64,000 nucleotides of DNA from a virus, in IMG/VR virus record IMGVR_UViG_3300042565_001021, positions 62,001 to 126,000 of that record; one strand, written 5' to 3'. Positions 6,780-13,433 of the stretch are shown piece after piece (within the stretch, counting starts at the first letter, position 1; every line of letters starts with the position of its first letter). Both the position numbers and the translations under genes were made by a program. Below the pieces are notes generated by a model. It ran no database searches. It was not told the DNA's origin and saw only the letters and a program-made list of their open reading frames with translations.

Positions 6780-7022
6780 TTACTTCCATCGTAGTGTAAA
6801 GTATGACGCGTCGGTTTCGTTTTCAAAAGCAAAGATCGAGTGCAGATAGAAGCCACGCAGGTTTTTTATCCTTGACTTAACTTTTCCGGTCTTGTGTTTT
6901 TCTACCCAGCGGACTAAGCTGCGATGTCGTAATGATCCTTCTGAGACCGGATCTAAGTTTGTGCGGTGTTCGATGGTAGCCAGGTGCCATCCGTTTCGAA
7001 GCGACTTGCGCAGCGATGCCAT
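6780..7022 (-). CDS. (K/R)W-family mini-protein
   Basis: 80 residues, basic N-terminus, ending FENETDASYFTLRWK, which matches the family ending (ExDAxxFxLRW). ATG one base after the stop of the gene at 7024. Confidence 0.65.
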   Translation of the reverse strand: MASLRKSLRNGWHLATIEHRTNLDPVSEGSLRHRSLVRWVEKHKTGKVKSRIKNLRGFYLHSIFAFENETDASYFTLRWK

Positions 7023-7023
7023 T

Positions 7024-7323
7024 TTATTCTGCCTTTCTTTCCCTGATCAAGAATTCAAACAGAGTTCCAATGAAAGCTTCTACTGTAGCCGGACCTGTTA
7101 CTTTTACGTGTGAATAGTCGAGGTTGTGACGCCTGAGAACGTGAATGATATAACTTTCAAACGAGATCCAGTGTCGTACCCAATCTTCCATGTCTTTAAA
7201 TGTATCTGTTCCGTCAAAGTCAATGTAGTATCGATCTTCAATACATCGTCCCGTCACCTTTATCTTTAACGGTGAGCAGTATTCAACTAGCGGTTGAATA
7301 ATAGAACTTACAGTATCATCCAT
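7024..7323 (-). CDS. Hypothetical protein within the (K/R)W array
   Basis: 99 residues. It sits in the array and overlaps its upstream neighbour (ATGGATGA), but the C-terminus (FLIRERKAE) lacks the family motif. It may be a divergent or truncated member. The central segment DTFKDMEDWVRHWI recalls the W-C helix of the family. Confidence 0.55.
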   Translation of the reverse strand: MDDTVSSIIQPLVEYCSPLKIKVTGRCIEDRYYIDFDGTDTFKDMEDWVRHWISFESYIIHVLRRHNLDYSHVKVTGPATVEAFIGTLFEFLIRERKAE

Positions 7324-7528
7324 TATGTTTCCATTTCAATGTAAAGAGCAATGCGTCTTGCTCGTTGCCAAATATGTATTCGTAAATGATGTCGTTAGTT
7401 ACGCTAACGTCGCTTACGTCAACTCCGTCTATAGTAATCAGATCAAGTTTAGAATCGTCAATGAATCTGCTCATTAAGTTAAGTTGTTCGTATGTTGGGT
7501 CTGCTATTAAAACCGTTTTCATTTCCAT
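7316..7528 (-). CDS. (K/R)W-family mini-protein
   Basis: 70 residues ending EQDALLFTLKWKHNG. The start ATG is nested in the AAATGG of the upstream member with a 10-base overlap (ATGGAAATGA). An alternative ATG lies two codons later. Confidence 0.65.
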   Translation of the reverse strand: MEMKTVLIADPTYEQLNLMSRFIDDSKLDLITIDGVDVSDVSVTNDIIYEYIFGNEQDALLFTLKWKHNG

Positions 7529-7734
7529 TTAAGCGAGATCCACGTGTAGGTCTCTTCCTCCATTTCGACCCAATATAGAATAGCCCCTGGACTAATAAAT
7601 ACCGGAATGCCGTATTCATTGATTAGCAGGTCTGTAAAGTCTCGAGAATTCAACGTGCCAAATTTGTGAGAAACCTTCGGAACAATCTCATTCATCAGTT
7701 TAGGAAATTGTCGTAGATCAACTTTCATAACCAC
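7519..7734 (-). CDS. (K/R)W-family mini-protein
   Basis: 71 residues ending YTWISLKWK. The start is a GTG nested in AAG TGG of the upstream gene, or the ATG two codons later (MKVDLRQ). Overlap of 10 bases. Confidence 0.6.
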   Translation of the reverse strand: MVMKVDLRQFPKLMNEIVPKVSHKFGTLNSRDFTDLLINEYGIPVFISPGAILYWVEMEEETYTWISLKWK

Positions 7735-7940
7735 TTCAGAGCAAATAGTGTTGCGTCTTTATCGTTTTCAAAAGTAAACTGTAGGTTCCCAAACATGCTG
7801 TACAGTTCCCACTTGAATGGGTTGTCTTCGTCTCGGGCATCTCTATGAAGCCAGCCGCCTTGACCAACGTTTTCTAGACACCATTGGATCATTTCTTCCT
7901 GTTTATGGTAATACTCTTTGTCAAGGTTAACGCTTTTCAT
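7725..7940 (-). CDS. (K/R)W-family mini-protein
   Basis: 71 residues with the typical W-C helix (QEEMIQWCLENVG) and ending ENDKDATLFALKWL. ATG follows GGAGTTAAG two bases after the upstream stop, so this member has its own ribosome binding site. Confidence 0.7.
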   Translation of the reverse strand: MKSVNLDKEYYHKQEEMIQWCLENVGQGGWLHRDARDEDNPFKWELYSMFGNLQFTFENDKDATLFALKWL

Positions 7941-7941
7941 C

Positions 7942-8151
7942 TTAACTCCACTTCAACGAAAAGAAAGAGGCATCGTCGGCGTATTCAAACAGCACAGATA
8001 ACCCAAATACTACACTTGGTTGGAACTCTACTTCGCCCCTTGAATTTTTCTTACACCACTTAACCATCTCGGTTGTCTCGTCGAGGTACGGATTAGTAAG
8101 GTGTGGCAGTCGAACCACGGAAGAATTTGCGTACAATCGCCCCATGCCCAT
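7942..8151 (-). CDS. (K/R)W-family mini-protein, first of array 1
   Basis: 69 residues with ETTEMVKWCKKNSRG and ending EYADDASFFSLKWS. It begins one base into the stop of the membrane gene upstream. In transcription order it is the first clear member of array 1. Confidence 0.65.
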   Translation of the reverse strand: MGMGRLYANSSVVRLPHLTNPYLDETTEMVKWCKKNSRGEVEFQPSVVFGLSVLFEYADDASFFSLKWS

Positions 8152-8390
8152 TATACGCCCACCCTATTAACGATTCCGTAGATGTTAGCTAACATGAAGT
8201 AAGAGTTAACTATTAGCACCGAACGAAGCGATTCAGACGCTTCGGACTTTACGATGAGCCATATAGATGCGCCGCAGCCGACGCAGAAGAAGCAGTAACC
8301 TATCAACTGTATCTCAACCTGCGCAGTAGCCACTAACGCGGCGCCGACAATGTTACCGATCAGCGCCAACGCATCCATTAGCTTTTTCAC
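8151..8390 (-). CDS. Small integral membrane protein
   Basis: 79 residues with about three hydrophobic segments (IGNIVGAALVATA, LIGYCFFCVGCGASIWLIV, VLIVNSYFMLANIYGIV). The size and hydropathy resemble short transporter-like phage proteins, but no transporter motif is clear. It overlaps the upstream stop by four bases. Confidence 0.65.
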   Translation of the reverse strand: MKKLMDALALIGNIVGAALVATAQVEIQLIGYCFFCVGCGASIWLIVKSEASESLRSVLIVNSYFMLANIYGIVNRVGV

Positions 8391-8629
8391 TCTTTGCCTT
8401 CCCTTGCTACAAACAGAACACAGCCAAAGTTCCAGCGTGTTAGTATCTTGTGTTCTTTGTCGGAGCCATCGACGATGACCTTCGAAATGTACCTGTCGTC
8501 TGACGACGCGGAGCTAGGTCGCTGCTTGCCCGAGATCAGCGTGTGTTTGCAGTAATTGACATTGCCGGCATCATATGGAAAGCCACTGCCGTCGCCGTCA
8601 CCCCAGAACTTACAACGAGAGCATTTCAT
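8387..8629 (-). CDS. Small Cys-rich protein
   Basis: 80 residues starting MKCSRCKFWGDG. The CxxC at residues 3-6, a Cys-His pair near residue 27 (NYCKHTLI) and a later Cys could form a zinc site. ATGA overlap with the upstream gene. Function unknown. Confidence 0.6.
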   Translation of the reverse strand: MKCSRCKFWGDGDGSGFPYDAGNVNYCKHTLISGKQRPSSASSDDRYISKVIVDGSDKEHKILTRWNFGCVLFVAREGKE

Positions 8630-8913
8630 GTTTCTTGCCTTCCTTTAAATTTTAAGAAAAGTGCTGTTAAAAGAGGATCGTCTGACGGAAGATGAATCGT
8701 TATATACCGAGACCCAGTTGACTCTTGTACAAAGTCTCTTACGTCTTTATGAAACAATTTTACCAGCGTCTTTTCGTTACAGACCGCGAATACAAAATCT
8801 GCGCCCTGGGACGGATCGTCTAGTGCTGCCATTCTAATCCTTATGTGAGAAAGGTACTCGCTCAATGAGCAGTTTTCCCATGTACGTAGATTTATCTTAC
8901 GCTTCCGCGACAT
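8626..8913 (-). CDS. Hypothetical protein, weakly (K/R)W-like
   Basis: 95 residues with a basic N-terminus (MSRKRKINLRTW). The ending DPLLTALFLKFKGRQET resembles a degraded family ending (LFLKF instead of LFALKW). Overlaps the upstream gene by 17 bases. Confidence 0.55.
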   Translation of the reverse strand: MSRKRKINLRTWENCSLSEYLSHIRIRMAALDDPSQGADFVFAVCNEKTLVKLFHKDVRDFVQESTGSRYITIHLPSDDPLLTALFLKFKGRQET

Positions 8914-9355
8914 ATTCTTCGGTAGGTGTTACGATGATAATCTTGCTAAAGCCCTCAAGTCGCGTAGGGCGAACGTATTCCTTGCCGAGGTCCTTAGTAA
9001 CAGCAGCAGGGATCTCGAATGCCACAGCCACTACATCGTAGCCAGCAGCGATTAGCAGATCAATCTTTGGCCTACGAGTCGTTAGCGTTAAGTTAGCCCG
9101 ATCCCATATCAAATGCCGATACATGTCGATCATGCTCTTAACTCGATCGTTGAACCAATGGCTGGCTGCGTCGATGTTTGCCCTGATTACGTCGCCAAAG
9201 GTTTTCTCTTCTGCCTTTATTTCGCTCTCAACAAGAGCGTCGGGCGCAAGGTGTACAAACTTCTTCTGTAAAAGATAAGGAGCAGACCAGCTTAGCTGGG
9301 CTGTACACGGAATGCCTACTAACAGGTAGGCAACTGGTTTAATGGTAGTATCCAT
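8897..9355 (-). CDS. Polynucleotide-kinase-like P-loop protein with a degenerate Walker A
   Basis: 152 residues. The order of segments fits phage AAA_33-type nucleotide kinases: beta strand AYLLVGIP at the N-terminus, IWDRANLTLTTRRPK in the middle, VVAVAFEIP, and LEGFSKIIIV near the end. The expected GxPGSGKST loop reads GIPCTAQLSW here, lacking the glycines and catalytic Lys, so it is probably a pseudokinase. The start MDTTIKP is chosen because the promoter at 9362-9390 puts transcription at this ATG. Confidence 0.55.
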   Translation of the reverse strand: MDTTIKPVAYLLVGIPCTAQLSWSAPYLLQKKFVHLAPDALVESEIKAEEKTFGDVIRANIDAASHWFNDRVKSMIDMYRHLIWDRANLTLTTRRPKIDLLIAAGYDVVAVAFEIPAAVTKDLGKEYVRPTRLEGFSKIIIVTPTEEYVAEA

Positions 9356-9361
9356 ACTAAC

Positions 9362-9390
9362 ACTATACACTCTTTCGAGGAGTGTGTCAA
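9362..9390 (-). promoter_or_regulatory. Sigma70-type promoter for a leaderless mRNA
   Basis: TTGACA (9385-9390), 17 bases, TATAGT (9362-9367). Exactly six bases separate the -10 element from the ATG at 9353-9355, so the predicted start of transcription is the start codon itself. Confidence 0.75.
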
Positions 9391-9399
9391 CCAGTATTT

Positions 9400-9801
9400 T
9401 TACGGGTTTTTATCGTTTTCGGGATCGGTACAAAGTGCTTCGAGTAGCTTGTAATGGTTGTAAGACTCTTTGAGCGCAGCAAACTTTTCGAGCTTCTTTG
9501 GGTCTGGTATTAGGATGGCCAACCGCTCTTGCATAACCTTCATAGTCAGCATCATCTCTTTTACGCTCACACCATCTACTTCAACATCATCAGCTTGCAT
9601 TGTTCCGTGCACTACCAGCCCTGGGTTAGTTGCTCCGGTGACGTTTACTGTCGATCCAGCCCAAGTCGGCATAGAACCGGTGGTAGTCAGAGTTGTGTAG
9701 GTATTGTTGTTGGCGCCATACGTTGGAGAAATGGTATAAACGGTTCCGGATGCAGCAGTTATTGAGCCCGTATTAGGCCATTGGATATTGTTAGATGACA
9801 T
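9400..9801 (-). CDS. Virion structural protein (fibre or neck-like)
   Basis: 133 residues. A Ser/Thr/Gly-rich beta part (TYTTLTTTGSMPTWAGSTVNV) is followed by HGTMQADDVEVDGVSVKEMM and a helical tail with KLEKFAALKESYNHYKLLEAL. This combination is typical of small structural proteins of T4-like environmental phages. ATG at 9799-9801 with a short gap to the gene at 9823. Probably late. Confidence 0.5.
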   Translation of the reverse strand: MSSNNIQWPNTGSITAASGTVYTISPTYGANNNTYTTLTTTGSMPTWAGSTVNVTGATNPGLVVHGTMQADDVEVDGVSVKEMMLTMKVMQERLAILIPDPKKLEKFAALKESYNHYKLLEALCTDPENDKNP

Positions 9802-9822
9802 AGTAAAATTACTTATGCCAGC

Positions 9823-10440
9823 TTAATGCCGCACCTCGTAAACTACTTCAAAATCTTCGCATTCCAAAAACATCTGGGGTGTTGGTTTTGGATTTTCGGA
9901 TACCATTTTTTCGAAAGATCTAAATCTGGTCTGATAATCATCAAGACCCCGTAAGGCACCGCGAATTAGCTCAACGCAACTGAGTGCCGAATCACTTGTT
10001 AAATCAAACAATGTATCGTATGGACGACCCAGATACCCTTTAGCCTGGTCCATAATCTGCGCCCAATGGTCGAGTGTGAGAGACTTTGGTTTTAGCAGGG
10101 CAACTGATCCACATTGGCCATTAAATACTTGGGCAAAGGTTGAGTAATGAACTCCTGAACGGGTAGCTTCGATCATTCGAAAGTCTGCGTCAGACCGAAC
10201 TTCGTCTTCTGTGTTCATTAGGACGTGACTGTAGTAGCCGCGCCTTCTAGTCTGTATCCAATGCGCTATAGCGATCGCGTAGGTCGAAAGGTGCCCGTTT
10301 TGTCTTGTGAGGACAATGTAGTAGCTATCAACTAACATTCCTCTAACTGTTTCAATTTCTGTTTCAGTAAGAACCTTATCGGTTTTCCACGAAATAGATC
10401 CTACCCAAGTTACGATTTTACTTATTAAAGATGAAAACAT
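9823..10440 (-). CDS. Permuted papain-like / NlpC-type peptidase or amidase
   Basis: 205 residues. YYSHVLM (about residue 70) provides a His, and ALSCVELIRGAL (about 155-166) a Cys-containing helix after YDTLFDLTSD. The His-before-Cys order fits YiiX/YaeF-type permuted papain-fold enzymes, which cleave amide bonds in peptides or lipids. It is driven by the late promoter at 10461-10468 with a hairpin around its ribosome binding site, so it may be a virion or lysis-stage enzyme. Confidence 0.55.
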   Translation of the reverse strand: MFSSLISKIVTWVGSISWKTDKVLTETEIETVRGMLVDSYYIVLTRQNGHLSTYAIAIAHWIQTRRRGYYSHVLMNTEDEVRSDADFRMIEATRSGVHYSTFAQVFNGQCGSVALLKPKSLTLDHWAQIMDQAKGYLGRPYDTLFDLTSDSALSCVELIRGALRGLDDYQTRFRSFEKMVSENPKPTPQMFLECEDFEVVYEVRH

Positions 10441-10468
10441 AGTTACTTCTCCGTCTGTAACTATTTAC
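10441..10468 (-). promoter_or_regulatory. Late promoter with hairpin framing the ribosome binding site
   Basis: On the minus strand GTAAATAG (10461-10468) is followed by AGTTAC, a ten-base loop containing GGAG, and GTAACT, ending right at the ATG of the 9823-10440 gene. The arms are 10457-10462 and 10441-10446. The same layout is at 52271-52297. Confidence 0.6.
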
Positions 10469-10481
10469 CGAAAAGCTAGTC

Positions 10482-10515
10482 AAAAAAATAGAGCCACTTA
10501 ATTCGCGGCTCTATT
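10482..10515 (-). terminator. Rho-independent terminator
   Basis: Nine-base arms AATAGAGCC and GGCTCTATT (10487-10495, 10507-10515) with a run of T on the minus strand. It ends the phosphoesterase transcript before the late promoter of the next gene. Confidence 0.85.
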
Positions 10516-10518
10516 TTG

Positions 10519-11355
10519 TTACAGGATGAAATGCGCGTCTGGATTCCAGCCAGTCATTTCGGTACCGTAGCTGCTTTGGTAGCCACGTGGGTTACACAGA
10601 ACGCGGGTGTAATCGCCAACCATGTAATCCATAACCGAATGTACGTGCCCGTGGATCCAATACTTGATGCGCGGGTTGTCTAGAATGAAATCATCCAACC
10701 GGCTGTGGTAGCCACCGTTCATCAGGAACTGGTCTCTATACCTGTTATCAACGCTCTGTCCAGTTGGCGCGTGGTGCGTAATCATAACCACCGTCTTGTC
10801 GATGTTGTGCGGGTTGTCCAGAATAATCTTGAAGTACTGGAGCGAGCGAACATGCTCGTTAATCGCATCGTGCGGCGTAAAACGAACATACTCGGTTGGC
10901 GTCCGAATCTTCTTAATCACCTCGAAGTCGTTCATACCGTGCTTAACGGCATGCACGGTAAGCGGATCACCACGGTTCATATCGGTCCAAAGTGTAGCAC
11001 CGACGAACAGCACGTTGTCCAGTTCGAAGCAATCATTTTCCATGATGCGGAAATTGTCCGGCAGCTCCTTGCGCATACGAGCATGGGTCTTTTCAAACGC
11101 CATGCGGTAATGCTCGTGGTTGCCAGCAATCATAAGGACATGCTGATACTTCTTCTCGCACTCCTCAATGAAGAATTGGTTGATCCGGCCCTTGTTGCTG
11201 ATCTTAATTCCGGTGCCGTGCTGATCGGGCTCGTACTTCTTCATCTCCTTTGCTTCGCAAGTATCGCCTGCAAGGATAAGAATGTCGCCGCCAGGCAGCG
11301 TTGGGTTAGTCTTCCCAACGTCCAAATGTAGATCTGAGCAATAATTGATTTTCAT
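10519..11355 (-). CDS. Calcineurin-like metallophosphoesterase
   Basis: 278 residues with the full set of family motifs: SDLHLD (Asp8, His10), GD (Asp31), GNHEH near residue 87, THHAP near residue 193, and HGHVH near 235. These bind two metal ions to hydrolyse phosphoesters; the substrate is unknown. The start MKINYC is chosen because the promoter's -10 ends seven bases upstream; a longer frame would begin inside the promoter. Flanked by a promoter and a strong terminator, so it is a single-gene unit. Confidence 0.85.
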   Translation of the reverse strand: MKINYCSDLHLDVGKTNPTLPGGDILILAGDTCEAKEMKKYEPDQHGTGIKISNKGRINQFFIEECEKKYQHVLMIAGNHEHYRMAFEKTHARMRKELPDNFRIMENDCFELDNVLFVGATLWTDMNRGDPLTVHAVKHGMNDFEVIKKIRTPTEYVRFTPHDAINEHVRSLQYFKIILDNPHNIDKTVVMITHHAPTGQSVDNRYRDQFLMNGGYHSRLDDFILDNPRIKYWIHGHVHSVMDYMVGDYTRVLCNPRGYQSSYGTEMTGWNPDAHFIL

Positions 11356-11362
11356 AGCCTTA

Positions 11363-11391
11363 ATTATACTATCTTTTTTGGTTTTTGTCAA
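11363..11391 (-). promoter_or_regulatory. Sigma70-type promoter for a leaderless mRNA
   Basis: TTGACA (11386-11391), 17 bases, TATAAT (11363-11368), then seven bases to the ATG at 11353-11355. No ribosome binding site fits, so the phosphoesterase is probably translated from a leaderless message. Confidence 0.8.
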
Positions 11392-11393
11392 CC

Positions 11394-11420
11394 AAAAATA
11401 AGGGCGTTGCCGCCCTTATT
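11394..11420 (-). terminator. Rho-independent terminator
   Basis: Perfect ten-base arms (11397-11406 and 11411-11420, AATAAGGGCG with CGCCCTTATT) and a four-base loop, followed on the minus strand by a T run. It ends the 11449-11691 gene directly upstream of the next promoter. Confidence 0.85.
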
Positions 11421-11448
11421 TTAAGCTTCGATTGTTTAATCCTAAAGA

Positions 11449-11691
11449 TTATAGATCGTAGTGAGCGCGTGAACCGAGCTGATCGCGAGCAGTCATACGG
11501 AATGCGCCTGCTCCACGATAGTTCTTGCGGCTTAGAACATTGAGACCAACCTGACGTAGCTCATGAATGCGAGCACGTAGGTTCTTAATGCCAAACTGTG
11601 AACGTGCCTGAGCAACGGTTAATTCACGGCCTGTACCACGCAGATACTCTTGTAAAAACTCGTTTTGGGTCATGTTGTTATTTCTTACCAT
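11449..11691 (-). CDS. Small helix-turn-helix-like protein
   Basis: 80 residues. LTVAQARSQFGIKNLRARIHEL (split as LTVAQARSQF and GIKNLRARIHEL, residues 24-45) looks like a winged or simple helix-turn-helix, followed by a basic GAGAFRMTARDQ segment. AGGAG lies upstream of ATG 11691. It is expressed from a late promoter (11730-11737) and closed by a terminator, so it is a single late unit and may bind DNA in the virion or late in infection. Confidence 0.5.
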   Translation of the reverse strand: MVRNNNMTQNEFLQEYLRGTGRELTVAQARSQFGIKNLRARIHELRQVGLNVLSRKNYRGAGAFRMTARDQLGSRAHYDL

Positions 11692-11712
11692 CTTTTAGTT
11701 CTCCTATATAGT

Positions 11713-11737
11713 TGCTGCTTATTCAGCAGCATTTATA
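11713..11737 (-). promoter_or_regulatory. Late promoter followed by a 7-bp hairpin
   Basis: TATAAATG (11730-11737, minus strand) runs directly into TGCTGCT, five bases, AGCAGCA (11725-11731 and 11713-11719). The hairpin would be at the 5' end of the late transcript, ahead of the AGGAG site. Confidence 0.7.
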
Positions 11738-11884
11738 CATTATGCGCTATTGCCGTTGCATAGTGCAAAACATTTGGTTAAATCAGTTTGGTTAGATCGC
11801 CCAAATCATTTGTTAACTTTTTTCATTATAAGGCGTTATTTGTATGTAGGCCTACAAACTTACACTAACCTTAAGGAAACCAAA

Positions 11885-12157
11885 ATGAACAAGATTATGA
11901 TTGTTTTACTTGCTGCTGTTTCTATGTCCGCTTTTGCTGCTGATGCTGCTAAGGCACCTGCTGCTCCTGCTGTTGCTGCTGCTCCTGCTGTTGCTGCTGC
12001 TCCTGCTGTTGCTGCTGCTCCTGCTGCTAAGGCAGAAGCACCAAAGGCTAAGGCAAAGCCTGCTAAAAGCAAAAAGGCAGCAAAGAAGCCAGCAGCAAAA
12101 ACTCCTGCTCCTGCTCCTGCTCCTGCCGCAGCGCCCGCCGCTGTTCCTGCTAAGTAA
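11885..12157 (+). CDS. Exported Ala/Pro/Lys-rich repeat protein
   Basis: 90 residues. A clear signal peptide (MNKIMIVLLAAVSMSAFAA, cleavage after AFA) is followed by three copies of PAVAAA, a Lys/Ala stretch (KAKAKPAKSKKAAKKPAAK) and a Pro/Ala tail. AAGGAAA lies ahead of the ATG. The composition resembles bacterial periplasmic acid-shock-like proteins, suggesting capture from a host. It is a lone plus-strand gene among minus-strand genes and ends at a bidirectional terminator. Function is inferred only as periplasmic. Confidence 0.65.
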   Translation: MNKIMIVLLAAVSMSAFAADAAKAPAAPAVAAAPAVAAAPAVAAAPAAKAEAPKAKAKPAKSKKAAKKPAAKTPAPAPAPAAAPAAVPAK

Positions 12158-12311
12158 TATTGAAGAAGAATTCTACGAAGACGATGACTTACTGCATGTC
12201 AATAACACACATCAAGCCAGAGTCAAGGATGACCTCAGCAACAAGGTTAAACTTAGATTGTTGATGGCACGTAGATTAGCATTACAGGCGTATGACAAAA
12301 CATGGACCTAA
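12158..12311 (+). other. Possible coding remnant without an ATG
   Basis: The frame reads IEEEFYEDDDLLHVNNT and ends in a basic helix KVKLRLLMARRLALQAYDK just before the terminator. It looks protein-like but has no ATG or GTG upstream of residue 37 outside the low-complexity frame. It could start at ATT, or be the tail of a gene cut by insertion of the repeat protein. Confidence 0.25.
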
Positions 12312-12326
12312 GGGTCCATGTTTTTT
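12299..12326. terminator. Bidirectional terminator
   Basis: Ten-base arms AACATGGACC and GGTCCATGTT with a four-base loop and a T run on the plus strand and a shorter one on the minus strand. It separates the plus-strand gene from the converging minus-strand gene at 12325. Confidence 0.85.
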
Positions 12327-12570
12327 ATCTGACGAATTTGCTTTGTAAGACAAGGAAAATAATTTCGGCTTCGGTTGGCTCGGCGTTAAGAAGTTTAATA
12401 AACCTTACCTTTTGCTTACAATTAGAATCTTCTTCAAAAATTAAATTAGAAGAATATTGAAGCATCAGAGGAATTCGATCACGATCTGTAAAACTATAAA
12501 TTCCGGCAGGATAAAAGTTATTGCCAAGAGGACCAGTATAAGTAGCCTGTACGGTTCTAACGTAGATCAT
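12325..12570 (-). CDS. Hypothetical protein, weakly (K/R)W-like
   Basis: 81 residues. The middle (AGIYSFTDRDRIPLML) is not recognised; the end (EPTEAEIIFLVLQSKFVR) recalls the family ending without the Lys-Trp. ATGA overlap with the upstream gene. Confidence 0.55.
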   Translation of the reverse strand: MIYVRTVQATYTGPLGNNFYPAGIYSFTDRDRIPLMLQYSSNLIFEEDSNCKQKVRFIKLLNAEPTEAEIIFLVLQSKFVR

Positions 12571-12779
12571 ACCTTCGTTAGCGTAAATGTTCCGTCGCCG
12601 TTATCTGACCAGTTAATGTCGTCGCCTTCTTGCCAACCAACTCGTTCCATCATGTCGAGCGGAAAGATCAGATAGCATTCACCGTCGGCATCTTCTTGAA
12701 CTGTTGCTGTCCAAGTTTTTGGTCCGTCTTCGAGAATGTCCCACACCTTTTGTTGGTCGTTAAGCATTTGGTCGGCCAT
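12567..12779 (-). CDS. AbrB/MazE-like small protein
   Basis: 70 residues. The C-terminal half (LIFPLDMMERVGWQEGDDINW, split as LIFPLDMMERVGW and QEGDDINW, then DNGDGTFTLTK) matches the swapped-hairpin AbrB/SpoVT fold found in DNA-binding antitoxins and in many phage proteins. It could be a DNA-binding regulator; there is no toxin partner next to it. Confidence 0.5.
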   Translation of the reverse strand: MADQMLNDQQKVWDILEDGPKTWTATVQEDADGECYLIFPLDMMERVGWQEGDDINWSDNGDGTFTLTKV

Positions 12780-13011
12780 TTTGCTCTTTCTTTAAAGCAT
12801 CCCAGGTTGCGCACTTAGAAATAACTTCTCCTAGTTCTGGTGCCATGTTGAGATTGAATACTTGTTGTTCAAATGGCTGCTTATATACCAGGGCATCTGA
12901 CCCAGGCATAAAGAACTTAACTACGCCAGTTAGATACATTGTGTTCCGTTTGAAGTCCATGCTCAATGATAGAACTTCTACTACAGACTTGAGCTCAAAA
13001 CTAACTTCCAT
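12760..13011 (-). CDS. Hypothetical protein, 83 aa
   Basis: The beta-rich N-terminal two thirds (NTMYLTGVVKFFMPGS) are followed by a short helix. Overlaps the AbrB-like gene by 20 bases. Not recognised. Confidence 0.55.
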   Translation of the reverse strand: MEVSFELKSVVEVLSLSMDFKRNTMYLTGVVKFFMPGSDALVYKQPFEQQVFNLNMAPELGEVISKCATWDALKKEQNGRPNA

Positions 13012-13012
13012 G

Positions 13013-13156
13013 TTATTTGTCCCATTCGATTTGGCAAAAGGTTACGGCAAGGGCCTGTAACATAAGACAAAGCGCAGTCGGAATCCATCCACCGTATGCT
13101 AACACTATCAAAGAAACAATAGCATTACATAGGTACGCATAATACAGAGGCCTCAT
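13013..13156 (-). CDS. Small membrane protein, 47 aa
   Basis: Start ATG 13154-13156 with GGGAGA upstream and an ATGA overlap with the preceding gene. Two hydrophobic stretches (AIVSLIVLAYGGW and ALCLMLQALAVTF) make a likely helical hairpin in the membrane; it ends EWDK. Confidence 0.55.
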   Translation of the reverse strand: MRPLYYAYLCNAIVSLIVLAYGGWIPTALCLMLQALAVTFCQIEWDK

Positions 13157-13431
13157 TTCTTTATCTCCCATTCGTATGGTTCGCGTTCTTCTTCGTGGCT
13201 CTCGCTTAGGTCAATCCAGGTCCGTTCTCCTGCCGGATGACCCATCGTAAATTCAAGCAGCTTGTCTTCGCGGTAAGCGCGACGGATATATTCGTGGCCG
13301 CCATCTACGCTTAGGTTACCGCACTTGCATGTTCGGAAATCGTGACCATACAGTGATTCAATGATGTCTCCACACAGCAGACACTGAGCCTTGTTTACAG
13401 TAACGACAGTACGGTAGAACTTATTCTCCAT
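13153..13431 (-). CDS. Zinc-ribbon phage protein
   Basis: 92 residues. CLLCGDIIES (Cys17, Cys20) and CKCGNLSVDGG (Cys34, Cys36) form a four-Cys zinc ribbon, followed by YIRRAYR. This small conserved phage family has no known activity; the zinc site may bind nucleic acid. Confidence 0.65.
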   Translation of the reverse strand: MENKFYRTVVTVNKAQCLLCGDIIESLYGHDFRTCKCGNLSVDGGHEYIRRAYREDKLLEFTMGHPAGERTWIDLSESHEEEREPYEWEIKK

Positions 13432-13433
13432 TT

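Noticed and set aside
10705-11331. 208-residue plus-strand frame
   Set aside because: It lies entirely antisense to the metallophosphoesterase, whose motifs are complete, and has no start signals.
11860-12072. Ala/Gly-rich minus-strand frame and Leu-rich plus-strand frame over the repeat protein
   Set aside because: They are the other frames of the GCT/CCT-rich tandem repeat; poly-Leu and poly-Ala products without ribosome binding sites are shadows.
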